This document shows, in pieces, positions 23,212 through 35,164 of a stretch of 64,000 bases of DNA. This DNA is from Austropuccinia psidii. Taxonomy: Eukaryota > Basidiomycota > Pucciniomycetes > Pucciniales > Sphaerophragmiaceae. The stretch is taken from positions 78,218,696 through 78,282,695 of the forward strand of contig JALGQZ010000003.1 of assembly GCA_023105745.1 (NCBI GenBank), read 5' to 3'. The notes under the pieces are model-generated. The model was not told where the DNA came from and searched no databases. It worked only from the letters and a program-made list of their open reading frames with translations. Numbering within the stretch: the first letter of the stretch is position 1; each line of letters begins with the position of its first letter. Made by a program: the position numbers and the translations under genes.

Positions 23212-24172
23212 TGTTGCAGGAATTGGGAGTACGGTTGGTTTGTGTATAAATATCTATGGCTGATGTGAAAGTGTTTAGGAGTGTTATTAATTGGCAAAAA
23301 AATTGAGTGAGTATTTATGAAGGGGGAGATGATTTGAGCCATCTGAGAATTTTATCCCATTTGTAATGGTGCATGAGCTGCAGCTGATGGAGTGTAACAT
23401 GTCTCATCTGGATGGCGGAATGGGTTAGGAGTTTAATTGGGTAAAATGCCATGCTGCTCAATGCTAATACATATTCTATTTTATTTACAAATGGCGATAC
23501 TGTGGCTTTGACCCTTGAGGGGTGTTCCAATAGGGATGTGTCAACATTGATTTGAGGGGATTGACATTCAAGCCATGTATTTCGGCACGCCATTGTACAT
23601 GGCTTAAACCTTATTGCAGACATAACGATATAACTCTATTACATAAGGGGTTGGAGTGCAGCTAAAGTCTTGGTATTTGGTTTGAGTGCAGCAGGCTTTT
23701 AATTGGTTGGAATGTGATTTGGATTGTCTCGCCTTTCTTGAAAAGGTGATGTCTCTTTTGTGGGTAAATCCTTCATGAATATACCCCTTTACAGATGTAC
23801 AATGCTGTGGAATTTCAATGCATATATTGGCAGTTTGGATAATTCACAAAATGTGACAATGGGGAGGCGGAAATGTTACCAAATATGATTACTTATGGAT
23901 GATGGGTCCCCTTTGAGATCAAGGGAATATTACATTATATGGTGGTAGGCCGTGCCGGGTGGTTTCCGACAGAAGCGGAGGAGCTCAAGAGGAGGCAGGG
24001 AGGATTCTCCTAAAAAGAGGCTTATTGGATTTCCATGCGACACTTAGTTCCAACTATTCATAGAATTTCTCTATTCTAAATTTGAAAAGATTTCATCTCA
24101 TATCACTCTATTTTATCATAATACTGAGGTGTTTTATCTAGTTAAAAATATTACTGTACTTTTTTGGCCCTT
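23212..24172. promoter_or_regulatory. Divergent intergenic region with palindrome, left arm
   Basis: This roughly 960-bp gap between the divergent transposase and accessory genes is conserved in the right arm. It contains a palindrome at 23570-23605 (AAGCCATGTA...TACATGGCTT around GGCACGCCA), repeated at about 45953-45988. In the right arm the Copia element is inserted at the position matching about 23432. It probably holds the promoters of both genes. Confidence 0.55.
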
Positions 24173-26232
24173 ATGTCATCTTCCAAGTCACATAAATCCC
24201 GTTCAGGTTCTGTTCATTACTCAGAAAGTGAATCTAGCATAGAATATGCTCAAACACAGTCACCATTGAGTCCCAACATTCCTCTCACAAACCCTATTGC
24301 ATCCTCAATGAATGTATCAGGTCTTAACATTGATGTGGGAAATCCAAAGGGTGCAACATCAAGCACTTGGTCGATACCAAATATTTCCGTCACTCCAATT
24401 CCCCCGAATCCCACTAATACACAAACGCATGTGTCTCAGGGGCCTGAAGGCACACCTCAAATCTCATTGCACGCTAATCCCCAATCAAAATTTCCACGTG
24501 AGTTCCTCCTAAATCCTGGTCGGAATCCAGTCGCATCCCAGGATCCCTTTGGCCAAAGTAAACAGCCAGCCTTCAATATTCCATCAGGATCTCAGGTTCA
24601 TGTGGGTGATGAAAGGCGTGTGGATGGGGGCGACAAAAAAGACCATTGGAGAATGTAACTTGGAGTGGTCTGTCGGAGGGAAATCCAGGATTGACGCTTC
24701 ATCAAAGTAAGTCATTTTAATTTTAGAGTATAACCTTTTTCACAATTTGATATTTTTGTTTCATGGGTTAGATATGGCACCTAAAGGCAAGTAAGTCTGA
24801 TCTCAGGAGTCAATTGAAGATTGTGAGTATGACCAGTCTTCATTAATTTTTTGATGTGTTAACTGATGATGTGCATGGCATGTGATGAACTTTATGCATC
24901 TTTGCCTTTGGTCCATAATGAGAAAGTCACTGGACGTCATCATCCACATGCCTCCAAACCAAGAAGAGCTCATGCCAGTTCATCAAGAGAAAAAATGGTG
25001 GATGATGAGGATGAGAACATGTCTCCGACTCAAATGGAAACAAATGATGAATCAAGGAGGGACAATTTCACGGCGCATGAGCATGGCACTCAGTCAAATA
25101 ATGAGTTCACCCATCCTCAAATGCCCCTTGCCCAGAGTATGCTTGAACACTCCGAGGTCAGACAGCAAAGGAACCAGGCTTGTAAAGCTCATAATGTGGC
25201 GAAACGTGCAAGCCAGAAGGAGCAACAAAAATGGCTGAAAGCAGAACTTCCAGAGAATGTCCATGGAATGAGATCAGCAGTACATGAACATTGCCTGTTC
25301 CTACTCAAAGTTAGGGATAAGGATTTTTCCTCACTACCAGCACCACCAATCACAGAAGAGCGTGAAATTGCAATTCAAGTGGCTGGTCATCTCAGATATG
25401 TCCCCAAGGATGTTTTCAATGAGCCATCAACACAGGCTCAGTCTCAGGGTTTCCAAAGCTACTGCAAAAATGAGCTCCACAAGCTAGGACTAAAGCGATT
25501 CACTTGGGACTGGGAGAGCTCATGGCAACATCCGTTCAATGAGCTGATGTCTATGGTGTTTTACCATACATTCCGCCTTGCACTGGTGAGCACCGAGTAT
25601 CATCATTAATGTTGGAACAAGGATCATAATAACTATGGGGTCATGGCAGCTTTAACGGAGCGATATTTCACTTATTTGAAAAGAGAATGGAAGTCTATTC
25701 AAAAGGATGCTGAGTATTTGGTTAAAAAGAAGGAGAATCAAAAGCTTGCAAAGATTCGTCAAAGGGTTAGTTAATGTATCTCTTCTTCATTGTGAGCAAA
25801 GACTGATGATGATCTACTTGATTATGTGCAGACCTGTGAGCACCGTCGGGAATGGTGTGATACGGCTAAATTTCCCATTCTAGAATCACAATTCAATGAC
25901 CCTTGAGTATGTGCAGATACTGAGGAGGTACTGGAAAATGGCCGTCAAGTTTACCGCAAAGTGGGATTACGCTGGGGCTCCCAGTTATTTAATGAATTGG
26001 TATTAAAAATTGATTGAGACATAGTGTTTTGCAATTGCATTAAAAAAAAGGTAAAAAAACTATTGATAGATTGCCAGAATTACAATTGACAGATGATGGT
26101 GATATTCCAGAAGGCTTATCATTTCAGGTATTTGATCACGATTGGCTCAAAGGCTGTAGTAAGATGCAGACTAGCGCCCTCAAAATACTTGACATGCCAG
26201 TTATTAGGCCGAATGGTGATGCTCTGCAATAA
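24173..26232 (+). pseudogene. Transposon accessory protein, function unknown, left-arm copy
   Basis: The ATG at 24173 (MSSSKSHKSRSGS) starts a Ser/Pro-rich N-terminal exon. A main exon at about 24896-25609 carries a charged helical part (EVRQQRNQ...KEQQKWLKAELP) and WQHPFNELMSMVF. Later pieces near 25610-25765 and 25830-26232 end in VIRPNGDALQ with stop TAA. I do not recognise a domain; from memory, similar second genes accompany Plavaka elements in basidiomycetes. The donor GTAAGT after CATCAAA is intact here, but the acceptor before the main exon reads CATGGCAT, where the right arm has CATGGCAG. There is also a TAA at 25607-25609, where the right arm has TAC. It is convergent with the SNF2-like gene. 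Confidence 0.55.
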
Positions 26233-26537
26233 CTTAGTAATATAAATGTATAGCACCGTTACAAATTAACATTTTGTGACTTATTTGTGCGGGTGTAATA
26301 CAATATGATTATTATTTCTTAAAGATGCAACAACTTGCTAAATATGTCAGAATATAGACAATATGAGTTGGACTTTATCACCGTCTCTGTTAGAAATAAT
26401 ACTCTATTGCTCATTTTCATTCAGGAAATATTGAAGGAGTTCGATCCAGCTCATGGTGTTCATAATTGTGGACCTGTGCCAGGGTGCGCATGTGTGATCA
26501 AATTGGTCAAACGCAAATTATATAATATCAGTAAGGC

Positions 26538-28925
26538 TCACGCAGTAAATGATTTTTTCTTTTTTTGGACCTGTTGGTGTTTGGAAAATGGCATTTCCAT
26601 AAGGAAGGATTTTAGAATAGCAATACATTTAGGGTCAAAGATGAGCTTGAAAGGTACCTTCTGCATGAGGAGTGATATAGTGGATGACCTTGACAGGTTG
26701 TTGTTGGCCAATACGATGGAGTCGATCAACAGCCTGAGCCTCAATGGCTGGGTTCCAATTGGGCTCCTGGAAATGTGGATGTCAGGGGCCGCAAATCAGG
26801 GCAGAATTTTGGGGGTCCCCTCACCATTAAATAGACTGTATTAGCACAAGTTATATTGAGGCCAGTTTCAGCTGCGGCAATGGATGCAATCAGTACTTCA
26901 CATTCAGGATTATTGAAGAAATTCTCCAGTGCCTAAATTCGCGCTGGAAGGATAGAGTGATGGGAAAGTTCAATACCAATTCTACAATATGAAAAAGTCA
27001 GATGGATTCAAATGGTAATGGATGCATATTAGAATTAACGCACAAATCAATAAATTGGGTCCATTGGGTATAAACCACCAATTTGGTTGGACCACACCTT
27101 GTTTGTTTGTTCTTCATTAAGCTTTGTAGGAGGTGTGCAATTTTACTACTCATCATGCATCTTTCCACATCCACAATAGTTTGTGTGGTTGTTGGCGAGT
27201 TATCCTGAGTGCTCCTGCCCTTGGGGTCTTCCAAATCCGCCTCTGCAATTGTGTTAAGCATGATGTGATGGTTACAACATATTCACAGCTTATTAATATT
27301 TCGGAAAAAATACTCCTGGTCCTTTGCATTTGGATGATAGGAGTTCTTCATATAATATGGAATATTCTTGCTGCATGGTCGGGTTGAGTGGGAGCAGCTC
27401 ATAATGATGGCTAATAGTGAGGAGGGATTCGAGATGTGTGGTTTTGGTTCAGCGCAAACTTAAATGCGGCAATGCCAAATGCAAGATATCATTGCAACCT
27501 TTGCAAAGACTACTCAGGATGAATGGTGACCAGTTATCTTGGTCAGCGCTCTGAGGTTGAGTGATGAATGATATTATGCCCAAAAAGTCATAAATGGTGT
27601 TGTGAATAGGTGTGCCCGTTAAAAATATTCAACGGCATGAAAGGAGGCTATTAATGGCACGGTGAGTGGCAGTGTATTGAGAGCAAATATAGCTATAAGA
27701 TGGGGCAAGGCTTATTGGATATAAAAGGTAATTTGAATCATTTAAGATCAGACACTCACTGTGCTTCATCCAAAATTATACAATGCCAATTGATTTGAAA
27801 AATGAATGATGTAGAGGTATTGGTTTGCTTAAATTCTTGGGTGATAGTATTGTAAGAAGTGATGATGATATCATATTTTAAGATGTCGGCTTTGGATAAT
27901 GAGTGACGAGTGGGACCATGGTAGATTTTGGAATGCAGCGCTCCAGCCTGAGCATGCTTGGATATTTCTGATTGCCAGTTGGTAATTAAGCAAGGGGGGC
28001 AGATGATCATGGTGGGCGTGGAGCAATGGGGGTTTGCAATCATCCGCTCCTTGGAGGTACCAATTAGAGCAATGGCCTGAATGGTCTGACCTAATCCCAT
28101 ATCATCCGCGAGCAGTCCTCCAAGAGGGGTATTGGTCAAAAGGGATTCAAATGAGCTAACAACCTTGTTTGTAATGATGTGCCTGGCATTGAAAGTGGAT
28201 CCTGGGGGTGAGGTGGCCCAAAGGTTACGGACTGATTGGCCATTGGGGATTTCTCGATCCCAGAGAAAAGCTAGTCCGGTCTTTTGATGAGGGAGGAGGG
28301 GGGTTTGAATAATGGCATGGGGCGGGGTCATCATGGGGAGGTCTGATCCACTGGGTAAATGTATCATTTTTTGCTTGGAAATCAATGATGAAACAGCAGG
28401 ATATGAAGCTGGCGTTGAGTTTGAAGGGGGAAATGTTGAAGTAAAGAGTTGATATTGACTATGAGTATGACAGTCATATTCTTTGGGAATTTTAAGCTTG
28501 AAATCTTGTGTTCGAAAGCTTTCCATTATGAATAAAATGTGTGGATACCATGTGCAGAACATCAATGCTAGATTGGGTTTCTGAGATGAGGAGGGATCAT
28601 TTGCATCAGTCATAAATACTCCCTCAACAAATAATATTTGAGTAGGATTGGATTGGCAATTTTCAATCCATGCCCCACCAGGACCACAGTGCATGAAAGT
28701 TTTTGGTGCCCCAAGGAATGGTATCAACGTTTTGGAAAGGGTTGCAGGTAGAAAGCCAATAGCAAGCTGGTGATTGGGGAGATAAACAAATATGTTGTGT
28801 TGATTGTGCCATATGATAATCCAAGAAGCTAAGTGGGAATTCTCAGGATTTAAGGTTATATCACTATTTACTTGAATACGAATATTAATCATCTCAATGC
28901 AAAGTGGTTGTGAAGGGGTTGACAT
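26538..28925 (-). pseudogene. SNF2/Rad5-like DNA-dependent ATPase, left-arm copy
   Basis: The ATG at 28925 (MSTPSQPLCIEMIN) begins a 389-codon first exon. Helicase motifs follow in order: PLLPHQKTGLAFLWDRE (Q-like/motif 0), GGLLADDMGLGQTIQAIALI (motif I), MIICPPCLITNWQSEI (Ia), DIIITSYNTI, and LDEA completed to DEAH across an intron. Further exons hold LTGTPIHN (III), KLVVYTQWTQFIDLC (IV) and VDRLHRIGQ (VI). Such proteins remodel chromatin or displace DNA-bound proteins. The Walker A lysine is Gln here (GLGQT), which should abolish ATP hydrolysis; the right arm keeps GSGK. There are also in-frame stops after the DEAH exon and an 18-nt deletion near 26690. No RING finger is visible, unlike in typical Rad5. 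Confidence 0.75.
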
Positions 28926-30904
28926 GATGGCTATTCTAAATTATATGATTGGGAAGGGTTAGCTAAATGGAATGAAGACGGATAAGCCCAGGTGGGGAGC
29001 TTATATGAGAGGCAGCAATGGGGTCAAGGGGGGATGGCCTGTGGTTACGTGCATGGACTTGATGGGGGTGGGCCTCTTGGGCTCATAATTTTCATATCCA
29101 ATTTGGGGCATATATCAAAGCAAGGTGGCCAAAATGTGGGTGCACCAATATGACTGCTGGATCTGCAGCAAGTTACGAAACCTTTGGTGAAACAAGGTTG
29201 ACATTAGCATATTGGAGATTGGGTGGGTTGTAGCAACTTATTGTGGAGGGGCATATTAGAGGCATGCAGCCATGTTCGCTGGTGTGACAGAAAACAATGA
29301 GCATATAATCCCCAGGTTAATTGTTGCACAGGGACCTACTAGGCAATGTTGGCAGTTTCAAAGGGCAATCTCAGTGTGGGGATGTTTGTGTGTGGGTGGG
29401 TGAGATATGCTTGGTGGCGTGCCAACAAACATGAGTTTGATTTTGCGTGAAGTTTTTTGATGACTGATGCCAACTAGGCTTCAGGGGGGGATGTGTGGCA
29501 TGATCAAACGGGGCACCGACCATGAGGCGTGATCCACATGTACATTCACCCCTATTGCGTTTGAGGATGCTACTAATCCCCCGAGATTGGGATCACGGTC
29601 TTTGCCTCACACGTGTACAAAACTCCGGAGAAAGAGGCCACATGCCCAAGGGAATTTTTAGCTGCAAGCCAGGTGCCACAACTTGCACGGGGTGTGTGAG
29701 AACGTGAAGAAAATGACCTGCGGTGGGAGATACCCAAGCAAACATGACCAGCCTCAGCAATCATAGGCTGGGATTATTCTAATGTGGATGAGGTTGAAGC
29801 AAATCCACACTGATTGGCCTCAGGTTTCCACGTGCAAGCGGGTGAGCGTCTGCAGTCAAGCTGAAAACCCGACCAAGAAAATAGGCAGCTGGAAGACTGG
29901 CAGTAAAATGTCTTCCAGGCATGTCAAAGTTACCTGTGTATGACCCGTTGGGGGTGCGTATGAAAGCGTGTGGCTGCCCGACAATGAGAACGCGGGATGA
30001 ACAAGTGCGGCCAGTCAAAGTTTGCCCTGACAATCGCACCAGAGTGAATCCACTGTTTGTGTATGACCCAAATAATAAGTCATCCCATTATGACCCACTT
30101 ACATTAACTTGCGTTGCATGCGCATCTGTGCCATAGTTAGGCAGAGCTGTCCAGCAAGGTGCATCAAAGGGATGCAGTTGAGATATATGACTTGATGGCT
30201 TGACGTGATTGCACGTTACATTGTTGAACAGCTTTTGCTCTGCCCTGAAGCATACTTTTACAAAGGTGTACTGCGTACTACAGTGTTGGCTGTACAGATT
30301 AGGAAGGTGTAATACTACTTGAGCCTGCATGCATATAGCGAATGTGCATGCACCTTCCGATCGTTTGCATATACGTACCTCATGTGCCAGATGCTCATCA
30401 TTGCGTTTCACCCAATTTGCACATGCCAGCTGAGGCTGTCATGGTCAAAAGCACCGTGAGGAATTGCTCAGTAAAGCCATGGAATGAACTATTTTTGCAA
30501 TAGCTCATTGGAAGGCTCAGTTTGGAGCACTTCACCAAAGCATGTGAAATGCTGCACCTGGCTGAAATGTCATCCGATGCAGTGCCAAATGCTCAGATTG
30601 TGTGCATACAAAAACAACTGAGCAATGGCTCAGCACAGTGCATTTGATATTGTTATATCAATGGTTCAATTACTGTGAAATTAAAATGTTCAGCCACTGA
30701 GTATTTCAATTATGACCCAAAAGCAAACCTGAGCAATGCGTCGAGGCAAGCTCATGCTGTATTCACTTGTGTTACAGCCCCCCCCCTTTGTTCACATACT
30801 ATTACCAGGCCATACGGCCGCTAATCTTGGCGCGGTCACTTGTGACCAAATGCACCGGGTGCATTTCTGCATTGGTCACTTGTGCATTGCACCCACAATG
30901 CACA
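28926..30904. other. Conserved non-coding inner part of left arm
   Basis: No recognisable protein domain is present, although the stretch is well conserved in the right arm (38604-40610). A 60-70 codon frame with YDPLGVRMKACGC is open in both arms (29921-30136 here). TATGACCC recurs at about 29940, 30062, 30088 and 30711. It probably contains the SNF2-like gene's promoter. Confidence 0.5.
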
Positions 30905-31520
30905 TTCAACAAGGTCCTCATGACCACCCTCCTGGGTGATCGGGTGGCTATTTAAGGAAACAAAGGGGATTTGACTCAGCTTGACAATTCAATGAATTGC
31001 AATAATCAGCCAGACCCCCATTGTTCTTCTGCCTCACGCAAGCATTTCACTTCTCAGTTGCAGCAGTCGCTGAGACTCAGCTTCAATTTTGCCCACACGC
31101 CTTGAAGCTGAGCCTTTTGCGGGTGCTGCAACTGCTGAGATCGTCTCAGCTTCACCATGGTATAAGAGACCATCTTCACACAACATGGCCTTCACTTTCT
31201 TTCTCACCCACTCCACTTTGTTCAACCTTACCCGCGTTTGTCCTTCTTGTGCGTATTCCCCTTGGTCTTCCTGGCTTTCTACTTTTGTCTTTTGCAATCC
31301 ACTAACCCCACTCCCCTGCCTTTTGCCTGTTTGTTTATTCTTCTGATCCGTTCAGAACCTCACTTCTATTCACCTCATGCATTACCTCTTTTTTAAACTT
31401 TTGTTGACATTACATACTGATATTGATACTTATTTTTCTTCACGACTCTCTTCCAGACTTTTAAAACCTTCTGAGTAGAGTTCTTTATTTTGTTAATGCT
31501 TTAAATTTGTAATTCATCGT

Positions 31521-32955
31521 ATGCCCTCATTTTCTTTCTTAATTGTTTACTTTGTATGCAGTTACTAACCTCAATTGTTTTGTTTTTAGATTTCATGCAC
31601 TTTATGCACCAAGCAGGGTATCCCCTGCATTCTTTCCTCGACGGCAAACAACGCTTGTGATGCTTTCCGACAAGCACACAAGAAATGTTTGTTTGTTGTC
31701 CGCCCCTTCCGACCACGAGGCAAGAGGAGTTCCCGCCCAAGACACCCTTGCGAGGACTCCTTTGTGGTCGACAATTATGAAACCATTTCTGAGTGTGAAT
31801 GGACGCCAGGCCCCCAAACAGGCCGACGGGAATGATTCCGGATGATTAGCCCTGTCCCCTCCAGTATCGATTTGTCCACTCCCCCTCCTAGGCCACCATC
31901 CGATGGTCACTTCACTCCTTGACCGGAGCGAAGTGATAATCCGGCCGATGAAGGATGGCGATGGCGAGAGGACATTCAAGCTTGGGCTGATTGTCACCGA
32001 TGGGATTCAAACACCAAAGTAAGTTTTCTTTCTCCTCCTTATCTCATTTCTCTTCACGCAATAATACTGACTTTTTTCCATTACTCATAGAACAAAACCC
32101 ACCAAATCCCCCCCAACAAGACTCTTTCATTCCTAGTTTGCCTCGCGAGCAAACCCTGCGGCAACCCACTACAGGCCCAAGTGGCACCCGATGGTCTGAG
32201 GAATTATTCCGCGGTAAGCAGCCAAAGTTTCATTTCATTTTCACTTTCACTTTCAAGTTGAGTGAACTGACTCTTACCTCTTTTTTAGAACCCTCCCAAA
32301 CCAAAGAGTCACCTATTCCTGGCCTGAGTCCATCGTCCCAACCACCTGAGGACAATACGACTGGTGAGCCAGAACCTGAGGTGGCTCCTACGTAATCCAC
32401 GGAGGAACCTTATGGTAAGTCACCCCTTCTTTCTCTTCGATCCATATCCACTTTTCCTCATTTTTTCTTTAACCTTCTCCAGCTCGTCCCACCACTCCTT
32501 GCTCCATAATCATCATCGACAATACGCCCGTCATATCCCCCCATCACCCTCCCCCTTCTTCTTCACCGACTCCGCCATCTTCCCCTCCTGTTCCCCCTCC
32601 CTCCACCCCTACCCCGGTTCCTTACCCGGAGCTCCCTCCCATTGCCCCCAAGAACCCAACCTCCTCCTCCCCCCCAGTGCCAAGCTCCGCTCATTCCCAC
32701 GATGACGCTCGCCAGGAATTCACCAACCTACGACCAACCCTAATGATTCCTCGAGCCATTGTCCACAAATCGATCAAACAAATCTTGTTGGAGAATCGCC
32801 ACTTGCTCCACATGCTTCCTTTCATGGATGCAACTCATCAAAATGAGATGCACCGGGAATTGCGGGAGGAACTAAAGTCCCTCCTTGCCCAGGCACTGGA
32901 GGCTTACCCAAAGGAGGACATAACTGGGATAGTCTCGAAATTCCTAGAAAAATAA
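31521..32955 (+). pseudogene. Zn2Cys6-like cluster protein with Pro/Ser-rich linker (rust multi-copy family), broken
   Basis: Reconstructed exons are 31521-31544 (least certain), 31590-32018, 32091-32213, 32289-32414 and 32483-32955, separated by GT-AG introns. The first intron contains TACTAAC. Exon 2 has C-x2-C-x6-C (CTLCTKQGIPC), then ACDAFRQAHKKC, where a second C-x2-C is expected but the last Cys is Phe. The tail ends in a helical, charged segment (EDITGIVSKFLEK). From memory this matches a high-copy family in Austropuccinia psidii of unknown role. Zn2Cys6 domains bind DNA, so transcription regulation is possible but unproven. Lesions are two TGA codons in exon 2 where CGA (Arg) is expected, a small deletion near 31930, and a TAA in exon 4 (at about 32393). 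Confidence 0.6.
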
Positions 32956-33364
32956 AAATTCCAAAAAAATTATCTCATTATTTCCACTTTTTATAATTTG
33001 TAATACTTTCTTTGAAATAAATTATTTGTACTCAATTATTACTATGTTCAATTTCTATTACATTCTTTGTTCACGTAAAAATTATTTATTTCCTCCTTAG
33101 AGAAAAACCCTGATTGCGTGAGAATTATTTTTGTAAGTGCCCCACCAAAAGTTTGAGTGAGTATTTTTTTGCGTGAACCTCTTTTTCACAAAATGCGCCA
33201 ATAGTTTCCCTTACCATCTCCCATATTTTCTTCTTCCATGGTTTAGAGCCATATCCATTCTTAACTGTAAAAAAGCGGGAGGTTTCCGCATGTGAGCAAT
33301 CCAGTCCAGATTTGTGAAAGATGGCCTTTCCTATGGTCACATGCTATTAATCTTACTCATGTAT
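32956..33364. other. Intergenic, no gene seen
   Basis: AT-rich DNA follows the stop at 32955. A 71-codon minus-strand frame (33125-33340) has no recognisable motif, and I do not call it a gene. Confidence 0.5.
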
Positions 33365-33780
33365 TGAATTGTTTAAGTTGTCTGGAGTCTTCACAAGCAT
33401 AAGGATTGGCGTGTGACTTGTCGGGAGCCTGCACAGGCGTAAGGATTGGCATGTGAATTGTTGGGAGCCTGCACAGGCGTAAGAATTGGTGTGTGAGTTC
33501 TCGGGATCCTGCACAGGCCAAGAAATTTTCAGCATTGCGGGGAACATTCACAAGCATAAGGATTGGCGTGTGAATCTTTGGAAGCCCGTACAGGCGTAAG
33601 GAATTTTTAGCATTTTTGGGAACCTTCACAAGCGTAAGGATTGGCGTGTAAATTTTTGGGAGCCTGCACAGGTGTACGGCGTGTGAAGCGTCGGCAACCC
33701 GCATAGGCGTAAGGAACTTTTAGCATTGTCGGAACCTGCACAAGCATAAGGATTCGCGTGTGAAGCATTGGCATCCTGGA
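33365..33780. repeat. Degenerate minisatellite of about 42 bp units
   Basis: About ten units share GCCTGCACAGGCGTAAGG followed by ATTGGCGTGTGAA, with point changes and one or two shortened units. Frames through it on the minus strand give repetitive Cys/Ala/Gly-rich peptides that are not genes. It lies downstream of the TET-like gene. Confidence 0.88.
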
Positions 33781-33802
33781 CAATAGCAACAAACCAGGAC
33801 AG

Positions 33803-33828
33803 ATGTACGATGGCATGCCACCATACAT
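33803..33828. repeat. Palindrome with GGCATGCC core, 3' side of TET-like gene
   Basis: The site reads ATGTACGATGGCATGCC and then ACCATACAT, a near-perfect 26-bp palindrome. A similar site stands on the other side of the TET-like gene at about 35734-35757, and a related one lies in each arm. Confidence 0.65.
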
Positions 33829-33952
33829 AATCCACTTCACCCCTTTTTCATGTGAGACACCCCATCTCCCGCACTCGAAACCATCCAATCCTGGTGTATA
33901 TTGTCCTCTGCCTTACCCCACCATTACTTACCCAACACACATGCAAATCTCC

Positions 33953-35164
33953 TCATTCTTTGAATCGGCATGAGATTATATTACCATCCCTGATTTGAGA
34001 GCCCGCTATCTCGCCAATTTCATAATAGCCATGGCTTTTTTGCCGCATTGTTTTTGCTAACCTGCTTGAGCATTTTGCAGACATACCCACTAGTGTCCTG
34101 TTTTTGTTGTCCTGTGCTGGATCAGTATAATGAACAAATGTACTACTGGCCCACACTACCTGAATGAAACCATGACATGCGGATAGATCAATCCAAAAAT
34201 GCTCATTTGGGAAAATCAATTTTCCCCCTGTACACCGCTTTGACGCATGTCTTTGAATTTGGCCGGTCCGCTTATTGGCTTGAAACCACCATCCCGAAGC
34301 ATACGGCTATGCATCCTTATAAACATGAGGTGCGTTTTTGAATCCATTCATGGTGAAAGTGAGTGCGGAAGCGAACTCGAATGCACCCTGATTTGCGGGC
34401 ATATTGGCTTCATAGTTGACTTGATCAAAAGACAGAACCCCCAATGAATTGTAGAAATTTTGAATCTTCTCAAATAAATTATCCCCAACATACTGTAAGG
34501 ATTGACCTAGAATGCAACCCACCAAGCTAAGATTGGCACCTCGGTTCCGCCATTCATCTTTTGCGTTTTCAATTTTCCCGACACTTCCATACAGACCAAA
34601 TTGTTCATTCTTTGTGCTGCATTTGCGCCACCCAATTGCGAACATAAATCCCTCCAGTAATGCTCCATTGGTTGCAATTGGGTCGGTGAATCTCTTTTTG
34701 CGAAATAAGAATTGTGATAATTCATCCCATTGATTGACCTCGACTTCACTCATTGTTGTGAATGGTCGGAATTCAACAAGGGCAATGAGTAATCCGGTTG
34801 AAGAGAAAATCGCCACATGGCTAAAGTGAATGCATTTGATCTGATTGACATCCACAACCCTCCAAATTTCACTTGGGGTTATATTTGCTGATACTGGCAT
34901 TGATATTTGTGCTGTTGGGCAAGAGCAGGAAAACAACCTATTCATTTGGGTCGTTTTGCGCTCATTTGTCTTTTGGGATCTGCTACTATTCCCGAGTGGT
35001 TGAGGGATCACTATGTGTTGAAGCACACAAGATATCAGATACTGCCAAGGAGCTTTCTTTGGCACACATCCTTTGACTTCCCTGTTGGAGCCCACATGAC
35101 TTTGGCACAATCTGAACTGACTAAAGCCAATGTTCTTCCGTGGGGCCCAATGAGGGTGCCACAT
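33953..35164 (-). pseudogene. TET/JBP-like 2OG-Fe(II) dioxygenase, broken
   Basis: TET/JBP enzymes oxidise methylated pyrimidines in DNA. From memory, a TET-like family is strongly expanded in rusts, and basidiomycete TET/JBP genes are reported in association with KDZ-type transposons. Recognisable blocks are FSHVAIFSSTGLLIALVEF, GFMFAIGWRKCSTKNEQFG, SALTFTMNGFKNAPH, FPNEHFWIDLSACHG, WASSTFVHYTDPA (distal Fe-binding His at 34130-34132) and LVGMSAKCSSRLAKTM, then GSQIRDG near the end. The proximal H-x-D motif reads H-V-Y (34319-34327), so a metal ligand is missing. A TAG follows at 34307-34309, and the frame then continues unbroken to 33953. The ATG at 35164 is the first in frame, but the true N-terminus could lie in an upstream exon. 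Two lesions make this copy inactive. Confidence 0.78.

Larger units (their letters stand above)
19064..30904 (+). repeat. Left inverted arm
   Basis: The arm is the reverse complement of 38604-55614 in the same gene order. Homology fades inward at CACAATGCACA (about 30893-30904). Its outer end has an extra tandem copy of the terminal module that the right arm lacks. Confidence 0.88.

Noticed and set aside
26335..26844. Frame starting MLNMSEYRQYELDF, also open in the right arm (43003-43245)
   Set aside because: It runs antisense through the last SNF2-like exon, and in the left arm reads on over its motif VI exon; conservation is explained by arm homology, and no splice or domain evidence supports it.
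29522..30039. Short ORFs in the inner left arm other than the YDP frame
   Set aside because: They overlap on both strands with no domain, and mirrored frames in the right arm only reflect DNA homology.
33353..33888. Repetitive minus-strand proteins, or a CRISPR-like array
   Set aside because: Units are contiguous and degenerate without unique spacers, in a eukaryotic context; this is a minisatellite.
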